A stretch of 47,725 nt of DNA from Nitrospiraceae bacterium (GTDB lineage: Bacteria; Nitrospirota; Thermodesulfovibrionia; Thermodesulfovibrionales; UBA6898), in NCBI GenBank assembly GCA_020347665.1, contig CP070737.1, positions 2,011,081 to 2,058,805 of the forward strand, written 5' to 3'. Positions 14,030 through 22,220 of this stretch are shown piece after piece. Both the position numbers and the translations under genes were made by a program. The notes under the pieces were generated by a model. That model was given only the letters and a program-made list of their open reading frames with translations. It was not told the origin of the DNA and did not search any database. The stretch's first letter is position 1; the number at the start of each line of letters is the position of its first letter.

Positions 14030-14287
14030 ATGGATATACTGGTATATAGTACGCCAAGATGACGGGATTGCAACGCACTGAAAGATTATCTTTCAGCAAG
14101 AGGAATACCTTTTATGGTTAAGGATGTTGCTACTGATCCCGCAGCGCGAAAAGAACTCATGAGCAAATACGGGAGAATGGCTACCCCGACTCTGGTAATT
14201 GGAGACAGAATGTTTCTGGGCTTCAGGGAGAATAGGGAAGAAATTGAAAGATTACTCGACTCATTATCAGGAGGTACGGATGTCTGA
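14030..14287 (+). CDS. Glutaredoxin-family protein with in-frame TGA at the first active-site Cys: probable selenoprotein
   Basis: With TGA at 14060-14062 read as selenocysteine (U), the frame from ATG 14030 gives 85 residues: [25 protein letters not shown], and onward to the stop at 14285. This is a complete glutaredoxin. A strand and STP precede the redox motif, U11-R-D-C14 stands exactly where CxxC is expected, and the conserved cis-Pro loop ([11 protein letters not shown], about 50-60) and GF motif follow. A short hairpin lies 22 bases after the TGA, as a bacterial SECIS requires. The gene overlaps the start of copA by 8 bases and contains its ribosome binding site, so translation through the TGA would couple to copA. 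No good ribosome binding site precedes ATG 14030. The alternative is a nonsense mutation, but the exact position at the catalytic Cys argues for selenocysteine. Confidence 0.75.
14063..14096 (+). promoter_or_regulatory. Candidate bacterial SECIS hairpin after the in-frame TGA
   Basis: CTGAAAG (14078-14084) pairs perfectly with CTTTCAG (14090-14096) around the loop ATTAT. The loop begins 22 bases after the TGA, within the 16-37 range known for bacterial SECIS elements. If the closing G-C pair opens, the loop begins with G, another usual feature. Only the apical stem is strong. Confidence 0.55.
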
Positions 14288-16745
14288 CGATCCTTCAGCA
14301 GTGGAACGCCGATGTGACCTGCCGATTACCGGCATGTCCTGCGCTTCGTGTGCAGCGACAATTCAGAAAGCCCTGATCGGACACCCCGGTGTTACAGCCG
14401 CTGAGGTAAATTTTGCGGCTGAGAAGGCTTCTGTCACATATGATTCATCTGTTGTCTCTCTGAATGACCTCATAACGATCATTAAAGGTCATGGGTATGA
14501 TGTTACCTATTCTGAAATCTTGCTGCCAATTAAAGGCATGACCTGTGCCGCATGTGTAAAAACTGTGCAGGACTCGCTTGCTCTGGTCGATGGGGTTATA
14601 GCAGTCTCAGTGAACTTTGCGACGGAAAAGGCTTCCATTTCATATTTTCCTGATCATACAGGGATAAGGGAATTCAAGAAAGCCGTGAGGGAAGCAGGTT
14701 ACGACGTCGTAGAGGCTGATACAGGCGAGGACATTGTAGAAAAAGAACAGAAAGAGCGTGAAACTGCTTATCGCAGGTTAAAGAAAAAAGTCCTCTTGGG
14801 AGCTTGCTGTGCGATTGCGATTTTCGCTTTGGTGCTCTGGGATAAGATCGGTTTATCGAATGTAATAGCCTTATCAAAACAGGCAAACGTTCTTTTACAG
14901 CTTTTTATCGCAACTCCTGTCCAATTCTGGATTGGCTGGCAGTTCTATGCAGGAGCAGTTGCTGCGGCCCGGCACAAGACAACGAATATGAACACGTTAA
15001 TAGCTATAGGAACAACCGCGGCATACCTCTATAGTTTGGTAGCGACTTTTTTCCCATTCGTCTTTGAATTAAAAGGATACAGTGCTCATGTCTACTATGA
15101 TACTGCTGCAACCATTATTGTCCTGATACTCCTCGGCAGGCTTTTTGAATCCAGAGCAAAAGGACAGACGTCCGAGGCAATCAAAAAACTTATTGGATTG
15201 CAGGCTAAAACAGCGCGCATTCTGAAAAATGGTAACGAGGAGGATATCCCCATTGAAGATGTCGAGATCGGCGATATTGTTGTTGTGAAGCCGGGTGAAA
15301 AAATTCCGGTGGATGGAGTAATAACAGAAGGTTACTCATCTATTGATGAATCAATGGTTACGGGAGAATCCATTCCGGTCGAGAAAGAAATCGGCGATCA
15401 TGTAATCGGGGCAACATTCAACAAGACTGGGTCATTCAGGTTCAAAGCCGTGAAGGTTGGACGTGATACAATGCTTTCCAGCATAATTCAGATGGTACAG
15501 TCCGCACAGGGTTCCAAACCTCCCATTGCTCGGTTGGCAGATATTATTGCATCTTATTTCGTCCCTGCTGTTATTGGTATTGCAACGGTCACTTTTTTTA
15601 TATGGTATTTCTTCGGTCCGTCACCTGCCTTTACCTATGCGGTACTTAATTTTATCGCCGTACTAATTATCGCCTGTCCATGCGCACTCGGCCTTGCTAC
15701 CCCTACTTCCATAATGGTTGGTACCGGAAAAGGTGCGGAAAACGGAATACTCATCAGAAGCGGGGAGGCACTTGAAGTGGCACACAAGATTGATACCCTG
15801 ATCTTTGACAAGACCGGAACACTCACAAAAGGAGAACCGGAAGTGACTGATATTATATCCTCTGCGTTGTCAGAACGCGAGATACTCTTCTACGCTTCTT
15901 CTGCTGAAAAAGGCTCAGAGCATCCACTGGGTGAAGCGATCATCCATAAGGCGCAAGAAGAAAATATCGAAATGATCAGTGCCAGGGATTTTCAGGCTGT
16001 CCCGGGGCATGGCATCAAAGCCACCGTAGACCATAAAAAGGTACTTCTCGGCAATGAGAAACTGCTCGAGAATGAGGGTGTTCGGGTCAGAGACTTCGAA
16101 CATCATGCCAAGACACTGTCAGCTGAAGGGAAAACACCCATGTTTCTTAGTATCGATGCGCGTATTGCCGGCATTATCGCGGTTGCTGATACCCTGAAAG
16201 AAGATTCTCACCGAGCGGTAAAATCCCTTTATGCCATGGGTATCGAGGTTGTAATGATAACAGGTGATAACAGAAGAACGGGCAATGCGATCGCTCGTCA
16301 GGTAGGCATTAAACGGATACTTGCCGAAGTCCTTCCCGAAGATAAGGCACGTGAGGTCAAAAAACTCCAGGGAGAAGGCAAGACGGTTGCGATGGTTGGT
16401 GATGGAATAAATGACGCACCGGCTCTTGCCCAGGCAGACATCGGTATCGCCATCGGGTCGGGGACAGATATTGCGATGGAGGCTTCAGATATAACCCTTA
16501 TTGGAAGTAGTCTGAAAGGAGTCGTCGGTGCAGTATTACTTTCAAAAGCAACATTGAAAAATATCAGGCAAAACCTTTTCTGGGCCTTTGCCTATAATGT
16601 AACTCTGATCCCTGTTGCTGCCGGCTTGTTATTCCCGTTTTTCGGAATACTGTTGAACCCGATGTTCGCTGCAGCTGCAATGGGCATGTCATCGGTTACC
16701 GTTGTCACCAATGCTCTTCGTCTGAAACGTGTCAGCCTTACCTGA
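14280..16745 (+). CDS. copA: Copper-translocating P1B-type ATPase
   Basis: CopA exports Cu(I) from the cytoplasm. The ATG at 14280 is chosen over upstream codons because AGGAGG lies 6 bases before it; this gives 821 residues, normal for the family. Two N-terminal HMA domains carry GMSCASC (Cys21/Cys24) and GMTCAAC. The membrane motif CPC is at 466-468 ([11 protein letters not shown]), the phosphorylated Asp510 is in DKTGTLT, and the ATP-binding HP (SEHPLGEAI) and hinge GDGINDAP motifs are intact. An [12 protein letters not shown] near the C-terminus matches Cu(I)-site residues of the last helices. It overlaps the glutaredoxin gene, so the two are co-expressed; thiol or selenol reduction of Cu(II) or of the metal-binding cysteines is a plausible link. 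Confidence 0.95.
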   Translation: MSDDPSAVERRCDLPITGMSCASCAATIQKALIGHPGVTAAEVNFAAEKASVTYDSSVVSLNDLITIIKGHGYDVTYSEILLPIKGMTCAACVKTVQDSLALVDGVIAVSVNFATEKASISYFPDHTGIREFKKAVREAGYDVVEADTGEDIVEKEQKERETAYRRLKKKVLLGACCAIAIFALVLWDKIGLSNVIALSKQANVLLQLFIATPVQFWIGWQFYAGAVAAARHKTTNMNTLIAIGTTAAYLYSLVATFFPFVFELKGYSAHVYYDTAATIIVLILLGRLFESRAKGQTSEAIKKLIGLQAKTARILKNGNEEDIPIEDVEIGDIVVVKPGEKIPVDGVITEGYSSIDESMVTGESIPVEKEIGDHVIGATFNKTGSFRFKAVKVGRDTMLSSIIQMVQSAQGSKPPIARLADIIASYFVPAVIGIATVTFFIWYFFGPSPAFTYAVLNFIAVLIIACPCALGLATPTSIMVGTGKGAENGILIRSGEALEVAHKIDTLIFDKTGTLTKGEPEVTDIISSALSEREILFYASSAEKGSEHPLGEAIIHKAQEENIEMISARDFQAVPGHGIKATVDHKKVLLGNEKLLENEGVRVRDFEHHAKTLSAEGKTPMFLSIDARIAGIIAVADTLKEDSHRAVKSLYAMGIEVVMITGDNRRTGNAIARQVGIKRILAEVLPEDKAREVKKLQGEGKTVAMVGDGINDAPALAQADIGIAIGSGTDIAMEASDITLIGSSLKGVVGAVLLSKATLKNIRQNLFWAFAYNVTLIPVAAGLLFPFFGILLNPMFAAAAMGMSSVTVVTNALRLKRVSLT

Positions 16746-16759
16746 TCTTTTATCCCCGT

Positions 16760-18922
16760 TCAGGGCCTTCGCCTCAACGCCGAGATGGTAATGAGTAAAA
16801 AAACTGATATGGAGACAAGCCCGAAAGGCGCGTTCTTCATATTCCTGTCTCTGCTGACAGAACATCCTCCTCCTCCACCGCTCCCTGAATCAGTCCTTTC
16901 AGGGCTTGATAATGTAATGGCAGCCGCTTCGTTGGAATACATGGAATGTCCTGTCTGGGCATTAAATGCTCTGACACGATACTGATATTGCGTCTCCTGA
17001 GCAAGACCTGCATCAGAGAATGTGGTGCTATCAATTCCGGTCGTAGCTATTTCCTGAAAAACACCCTCTGGTCCTGCCCGCTCAACATTATAACTCTCTT
17101 CAGCAAATGAATTATCTATCCACGCAAGATTGATCTGAGTATCTGAAACTGGAGTAGCCAGCAGACCGGTTGGCGGATTGAGCGGGACTGTGACCGATGT
17201 TTCGACGGCAGATGATTCTGCGATGATGTTCTGGGCATCAGGAGGATTAGGGAGTAAACTGAAAGTCTTTACCCTAAACATATAACGGTTCCCGTCAAAA
17301 ACCGTGTTGTCCGAATATTCCCGAGAATCCGCTGCTATGGTAGCAATACGGACATATGGATCTCCTTCTGTTTTACGGTCAACTGCATATCCGTCTTCAC
17401 CTGTTGCATTATCTCTCCAGGATATATTAATCCCGTTCACTGCCTGACTGCTGATTAAAGCATTTGAATCCTGAAGAGCAGCTGTCAGGTCTGAAGGAGC
17501 CTGGAGAGAAGACAATGCCTTCTCAGCATTTATTCGACCATTCGTGATGACAAGGCCCTGTAGTGACATAAGAACATCAACGTACCGGAGCACCATACCG
17601 CGAATCTGTGAAAAAGTAAAGTCAGGATAAAAGCTCGTGAGGAGGCCCGCAAGGCCGGACACATGGGCCACAGACATGGAGGTCCCTGTCAAGCTTGTAT
17701 ATCCGGACGGATTAAGACTGAAAGGAGAGGTGCTCAGGATAAATACCCCCGGGGCAGCAACATGAACGGAACTTGGACCGAAATTACTGAAAGGAGCTAT
17801 TTCGTCATTACTATTTGTGGCTGCTACCGATATAATATTATTCAAATTATAATTGGCAGGGTACCGGGGCATCAGGTCATTATTGTCGCCTATGCTATCA
17901 GCTCCTCCATTCGCCGCAGCAGATATCACCAATACTCCGGCGCTCCGCGCAAAGTCAATTGCATCTAATTCCGCACGGGAAAACAGCGTCCCGCTGAAAC
18001 TCATGTTAATGATCTGGACATTTTTTGAAACAGCATATTGTACCGCTTCTATTTCATCTGCAACAGTACCGGCCCCATCAGCATTCAGGATTTTCAAAGG
18101 CATCAGCTGTATCTTCCAGTTTATTCCCGCAATCCCAATATTATTGTTGCCTACAGCACCTGCAATACCGCTAACATGCGTACCATGTCCATTATCATCC
18201 ATTGGATCATTATCCTGCAGTTTCGGAGAAATACATATTCCGTCAGGATTAAATTGTGCACACCGTACAAAATCCCACCCTCTCCAATCATCAACAAAAC
18301 CGTTTCCGTCATCGTCAATATTATTGCCAGGAACTTCATCAGTATTAATCCAGATATTATCAACAAGATCAGGATGATCATAATCCATTCCCGTATCAAG
18401 GACGGCTATGACCGCAGTACCATTTCCGGTATGTACGTCCCATGCTCCGGTAATCCCGATATCAGCACCAATCACCGCGGTATTGCGTAAAGACCATTGT
18501 TGTGGAAACAGGGGATCATTGGGAATCGTCATGGAACTGTTCCTGATGTAGTTCGGTTCCGCATATTCAACATCAGGATCATCCAGATATGCTCGTATGG
18601 CGTCCGGGACAGAAGTGCCCTCTGGAAGCTTTATATGTTCAAGGTCCGGCATCCGGGTAAACGTTCTCATAAGCAATCCCCCCAGTGCCTGACGAGTTCT
18701 GACTGCCCTGCTACGCGGGAGACCTGGTCTGAACTTAACCAGTATTTCGCCTTTTTTATAACTGTTTTGATCAGGATTAAAGTCTGCAGAAGGCGTTGTC
18801 ATTTTTTCACTGCTCGCGATTTCCTTTTTATCAACGCTCAGCTCTGACAGCCCGCCCGCTCCTCGGTCAGTACCGCAAGAAAACAGTGTAAAGATCGTAA
18901 AGAGAACGAACAGCTTCTTCAC
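16760..18922 (-). CDS. S8 subtilisin-like protease, lipoprotein signal plus C-terminal GGGGCS-TM-RRR sorting tail (paralogue 1)
   Basis: The 720-residue protein begins with a lipobox (LFSC, Cys16), then a fervidolysin-type propeptide (about 55-126: ILVKFRPG to AEPNYI). The catalytic domain follows with Asp176 in AVLDTGMDYDHPDL, His246 in NGHGTHVSG and Ser415 in GTSMSVAH. Two fibronectin-III-like domains (about 475-570 and 578-668) come next. The tail reads SGSGGGGGCSVSRD, about ten residues, a hydrophobic helix and ALRRRP, which is a tripartite C-terminal sorting signal with an invariant-type Cys. The gene is next to a CPBP intramembrane protease and a second protease with the same tail. It converges with copA, leaving 14 bases between stop codons. 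An extracellular role is likely; substrates are unknown. Confidence 0.9.
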   Translation of the reverse strand: MKKLFVLFTIFTLFSCGTDRGAGGLSELSVDKKEIASSEKMTTPSADFNPDQNSYKKGEILVKFRPGLPRSRAVRTRQALGGLLMRTFTRMPDLEHIKLPEGTSVPDAIRAYLDDPDVEYAEPNYIRNSSMTIPNDPLFPQQWSLRNTAVIGADIGITGAWDVHTGNGTAVIAVLDTGMDYDHPDLVDNIWINTDEVPGNNIDDDGNGFVDDWRGWDFVRCAQFNPDGICISPKLQDNDPMDDNGHGTHVSGIAGAVGNNNIGIAGINWKIQLMPLKILNADGAGTVADEIEAVQYAVSKNVQIINMSFSGTLFSRAELDAIDFARSAGVLVISAAANGGADSIGDNNDLMPRYPANYNLNNIISVAATNSNDEIAPFSNFGPSSVHVAAPGVFILSTSPFSLNPSGYTSLTGTSMSVAHVSGLAGLLTSFYPDFTFSQIRGMVLRYVDVLMSLQGLVITNGRINAEKALSSLQAPSDLTAALQDSNALISSQAVNGINISWRDNATGEDGYAVDRKTEGDPYVRIATIAADSREYSDNTVFDGNRYMFRVKTFSLLPNPPDAQNIIAESSAVETSVTVPLNPPTGLLATPVSDTQINLAWIDNSFAEESYNVERAGPEGVFQEIATTGIDSTTFSDAGLAQETQYQYRVRAFNAQTGHSMYSNEAAAITLSSPERTDSGSGGGGGCSVSRDRNMKNAPFGLVSISVFLLITISALRRRP

Positions 18923-18977
18923 GATTTCTCAGTACCGCACAAAGGATATCGTAATGTGAAACACGTTTTTAGCATAA

Positions 18978-19577
18978 TTACAGAATAGTACAGCAGCTCA
19001 AAAAAACAATATTGGCAGCGACATGAAAAATAGTTGGCGTAATAATATTTCCTGTCCACATATACAGCACCCCCATAACCAGAGACGGAAAAACAGTCAA
19101 GATCGCATAGATGTCATTATACATGATAAACTGCGGCAAATGCATAATTGAAAATAATATGCTTACCATAATCACACTCTGTACATTGTTGCCGAAGCGC
19201 TCCTGAAGGAAGCCTCTGAAATAGATTTCTTCGGGAAGTGCAACAACAAATAATTGGAATATGACGGCCCTAAACGGTACTAACGTCACTGTTTGACCCA
19301 TAATCAGCAGATAACATAAAAAAGGAACTAACAGAACTGCAGTCACCGCGAATCCCTTTACGATATCCTTAACATCAAACCGTAGTGGTACTGTTCTCTG
19401 GAAATAAATCGGGACACCATAAAGAAAAAGAGGCACGAGATATGAAAACGCAGTTACAGGAAAGGCATGGTAACTGAGAACCATTGTAAAGAGACACAAA
19501 TATGTATAGATAGTCTTTCTTTTCGAGATATTCAGTTTAAACGCTTCAGACCTTCTGTTTCCCTTTACGTCGGACAA
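18978..19577 (-). CDS. CPBP-family intramembrane glutamic protease, probable myxosortase-like sorting enzyme
   Basis: The 199-residue, multi-helix membrane protein carries the CPBP (CAAX protease/bacteriocin-processing, Abi) motifs: PEEIYFRGFLQE with Glu116-Glu117 and Arg121, FSIMHL with His146, and IFHVAAN with His185 and Asn189. The family includes the myxosortases, which process Cys-containing C-terminal sorting signals. Its gene lies between two S8 protease genes that both carry such tails, which is the strongest hint to its role. The start is a TTG at 19577, inside the end of the upstream protease gene (32-base overlap); no ribosome binding site is clear, and no later ATG would keep the first helix. 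The family assignment is strong; the sorting role is inferred. Confidence 0.85.
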   Translation of the reverse strand: MSDVKGNRRSEAFKLNISKRKTIYTYLCLFTMVLSYHAFPVTAFSYLVPLFLYGVPIYFQRTVPLRFDVKDIVKGFAVTAVLLVPFLCYLLIMGQTVTLVPFRAVIFQLFVVALPEEIYFRGFLQERFGNNVQSVIMVSILFSIMHLPQFIMYNDIYAILTVFPSLVMGVLYMWTGNIITPTIFHVAANIVFLSCCTIL

Positions 19578-21453
19578 TCGTAAAGAAAATAAGCGCTATC
19601 ATTATGATAACGATATCGACGGTGTTTCGAGAATCACGATCGCCATGCCCTCTGATAGAGCATCCACCACTTCCCCCGCTCTTTATTGGCAGTGGCCCCG
19701 GTTCAGGCTCAGACGGTGTTGTCGCAGACGAGCTATTAGAATAAGCGGGAGAATTCCCTATGCTGTTATAAGCCCGAACCCGGTACATATAAGTCATTTC
19801 AGGACTCAGGTCCGTATCGGTAAATGAAATTATATTTTCCACTCCCGCATCTGCAGTTTGAATCATGCCACTTCCGGTATCAGCAATCTGAATGAACCCG
19901 TTCCCGGCATCTCTCTCGATAATATATCCGTCTTCGCCAGAGGCATTATCTGTCCATTCAAGGAATATGCTTGTTGCTGAAGCCGCAGAAGCAACAAGGT
20001 CAGTCGGATTTAATAATGATGATATGGATCTAAATGCATTAATTCTCCCGCCCGTAGCGATAATACCATTGAGACTCGGTACACTATCGACAAATCCCAG
20101 TATCGTTGAGCGGATCTGATCGTAGGTGAAATGTGTATAGTAATTGTATAACAATCCGGCAAGTGCTGAAACATGTGGTGCTGACATTGACGTTCCCGAG
20201 CAGAAATCCATGCCGGCAAATGGGTTTCCTGTACAGAGCGCAAAATCCGAATTTGCAATAATGGTGCTCAGGATAAACACACCGGGAGCAGCAACATCCA
20301 CAGAACCGATGCCAAAATTGGTAAATGATGCCCTGAGATCATCCTGATCAGTTGCAGCCACAGCAATTATATTCGGCTGGGGATAACTCGAAGGATAATG
20401 CGGTATAACGTCATTGTCATCACCGATATCATCTCCGCCGCCATTACCTGCTGAAGCAACCACAATGACTCCCGCATTGTTGGCAGCAGTTATTGCATCC
20501 GATTCAGCATTAGAAAAGGTCAAACCCCCAAAGCTGGCATTTATTATGGAAGCGCCATTCCTGATTGCATATTGAATTGCCTCGACTTCATCTGCTACCG
20601 TTCCAATCCCGGTCGCATCCTGAAACTTTACCGGCATGATCTGAACATCCCACAAAACACCGGCTATTCCAATTGAGTTATTGCCGACTGCCCCGGCAAT
20701 CCCGGCAACGTGCGATCCATGCCCATTTTCATCCATAGGATCATTATCCTGGGATTTCGGCGTAATACAAACTCCAAGCTCATCAAACAATGCACAGGTC
20801 GAAAAATCCCACCCCCTGCAGTCGTCTATGTAACCATTCAAATCATTATCCACACCATCAGTGCAGTCCTCATCGACATTCGACCACACATTGGCCTGCA
20901 GATCGTCATGAGTGTAGTCGATCCCTGTATCTACGACAGCGATAATAACGTCTGTACTTGTACTGATATCCCATGCTGCGGGAGCATTAATACTGGCACC
21001 TTCTGTCCCTCCCGCAAACATGCCGGTATTTAACAATCCCCACTGCTGTTCAAAATAGATATCGTTCGGAATGACCGTGATACTTCTGATATAATTCGGT
21101 TCTGCATACACAACGTCAGGGTCTGACATATACCGCTGAATAGCATTGGCAACGCTCATTTCTCCACTCAGTTCGACAAGTTCGAGATTCGGAACAGCTG
21201 AAAATCTCTTTGAAACGTTTGCACCGGTGGACTCATGCATTCTTATTGACGTTGCTGTCATAATCCCTTCCTTAAATTTAACGAGCAGTTCACCTTTTCG
21301 GTACATACTGTTTTCAATATTCGATACCACTACCGGCTCGGTATTATCTGCACCTCCAGAACTTTCAGCACTCTGTAATACGACACTGCCGGTTTGACTG
21401 TTTCCACAAGAGATAAGATAAAGCAATGACAAGATATATATGATGTTTTTCAT
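19546..21453 (-). CDS. S8 subtilisin-like protease, lipoprotein signal plus C-terminal GGSGGCS-TM-RRK sorting tail (paralogue 2)
   Basis: The ATG at 21453 is preferred to the upstream TTG at 21480 because it starts a lipoprotein signal directly (MKNIIYILSLLYLISC). The 635-residue protein has the same plan as paralogue 1: propeptide (LLVKFKEG to AEPNYI), catalytic triad in AVVDTGIDYTHDDL, NGHGSHVAG and SGTSMSAPH, then one fibronectin-III-like domain instead of two. The tail reads KSGGSGGCSIRG, a short polar stretch, a hydrophobic helix and VRRKGKQKV. The two proteins are clearly paralogous but differ in length and tail spacing. It overlaps the CPBP protease gene by 32 bases, which indicates co-transcription and probably co-translation of enzyme and presumed substrate. 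Confidence 0.9.
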   Translation of the reverse strand: MKNIIYILSLLYLISCGNSQTGSVVLQSAESSGGADNTEPVVVSNIENSMYRKGELLVKFKEGIMTATSIRMHESTGANVSKRFSAVPNLELVELSGEMSVANAIQRYMSDPDVVYAEPNYIRSITVIPNDIYFEQQWGLLNTGMFAGGTEGASINAPAAWDISTSTDVIIAVVDTGIDYTHDDLQANVWSNVDEDCTDGVDNDLNGYIDDCRGWDFSTCALFDELGVCITPKSQDNDPMDENGHGSHVAGIAGAVGNNSIGIAGVLWDVQIMPVKFQDATGIGTVADEVEAIQYAIRNGASIINASFGGLTFSNAESDAITAANNAGVIVVASAGNGGGDDIGDDNDVIPHYPSSYPQPNIIAVAATDQDDLRASFTNFGIGSVDVAAPGVFILSTIIANSDFALCTGNPFAGMDFCSGTSMSAPHVSALAGLLYNYYTHFTYDQIRSTILGFVDSVPSLNGIIATGGRINAFRSISSLLNPTDLVASAASATSIFLEWTDNASGEDGYIIERDAGNGFIQIADTGSGMIQTADAGVENIISFTDTDLSPEMTYMYRVRAYNSIGNSPAYSNSSSATTPSEPEPGPLPIKSGGSGGCSIRGHGDRDSRNTVDIVIIMIALIFFTIVRRKGKQKV

Positions 21454-21619
21454 AACATTTGTTTCCCTTTTACCTTCCAATCCGCTTTTAAAAAATCAAT
21501 TGAACCATGCCAACACTTCATGTACCCATGTGTTGCCGCCGCAAAGCCTGCATGTTCTCCTGATTTCTGAGTACCGGTGGACATCTCAACGGTTCAGCAG
21601 TCTTCATGAAGTATATCAA

Positions 21620-22219
21620 CTATTGTACACCAAACATCAGCAGCCACAGGAATTTGGAATACTCACTCAATACTACAGCCCTATCACGACGCCGTGTCCA
21701 CCAGTCATCGAACTGGAACCAGCTATCTTCAACCGGCGCACTGATAATTTTTATTTCGTTACCCATAACATCCTGAAATATATTGAAGGCCCGTTTACTG
21801 TGATAGGGCGATGTAACAAGGATGATTGATGTATAGCCGTTTTTTGTCAGAATGTCTTTCGTAAAATAAGCATCTTCTTCTGTTGACCGAGACTGCTCTT
21901 CAAGAAGAATTGCATTGCCGGATACACCAAGATTTTCGGCATGCTTCTTCATGAGTGAAGCCCAGGAATATTTCCATACCACTGGTCCACCAGCCATAAT
22001 TATTCTGTCTTTTCTGGCCCACCCTTCTTCAAACAGTTTCACGCCGTATGCAACACGCTCTGTTTCTTCCCCGGCCAGGACAACAATAACATCTGCCGGT
22101 TTCAGTACATCTCTGTGATAGATAAACTTTCCCGCTTTATCAAGTATCACCGTGTGACCGATAAAGATAACCACCGCCAGTATGATAAGCACAATAATAC
22201 TTTTCATTATTTTGAACAT
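21620..22219 (-). CDS. YdcF/ElyC-like DUF218 membrane protein
   Basis: The 199-residue protein has an N-terminal membrane helix (about 5-25) followed by a DUF218 domain. Typical segments are ADVIVVLAGEETERVAYGVKLFEEG, IIMAGGP, EEQSRSTEEDAYFTKDIL and IILVTSPYHSKRAFNIF. Relatives such as ElyC affect envelope polysaccharide and peptidoglycan precursor metabolism; the enzymatic activity is not settled. It is the last gene of a minus-strand run that includes dTDP-rhamnose synthesis and a glycosyltransferase, with 1 base between it and the B12-radical SAM gene, so an envelope polysaccharide role fits. Confidence 0.85.
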   Translation of the reverse strand: MFKIMKSIIVLIILAVVIFIGHTVILDKAGKFIYHRDVLKPADVIVVLAGEETERVAYGVKLFEEGWARKDRIIMAGGPVVWKYSWASLMKKHAENLGVSGNAILLEEQSRSTEEDAYFTKDILTKNGYTSIILVTSPYHSKRAFNIFQDVMGNEIKIISAPVEDSWFQFDDWWTRRRDRAVVLSEYSKFLWLLMFGVQ

Positions 22220-22220
22220 A

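Noticed and set aside
14199-14279. Extended N-terminus for CopA from an ATG at 14199.
   Set aside because: Those codons belong to the glutaredoxin gene in another frame, and AGGAGG precedes the ATG at 14280.
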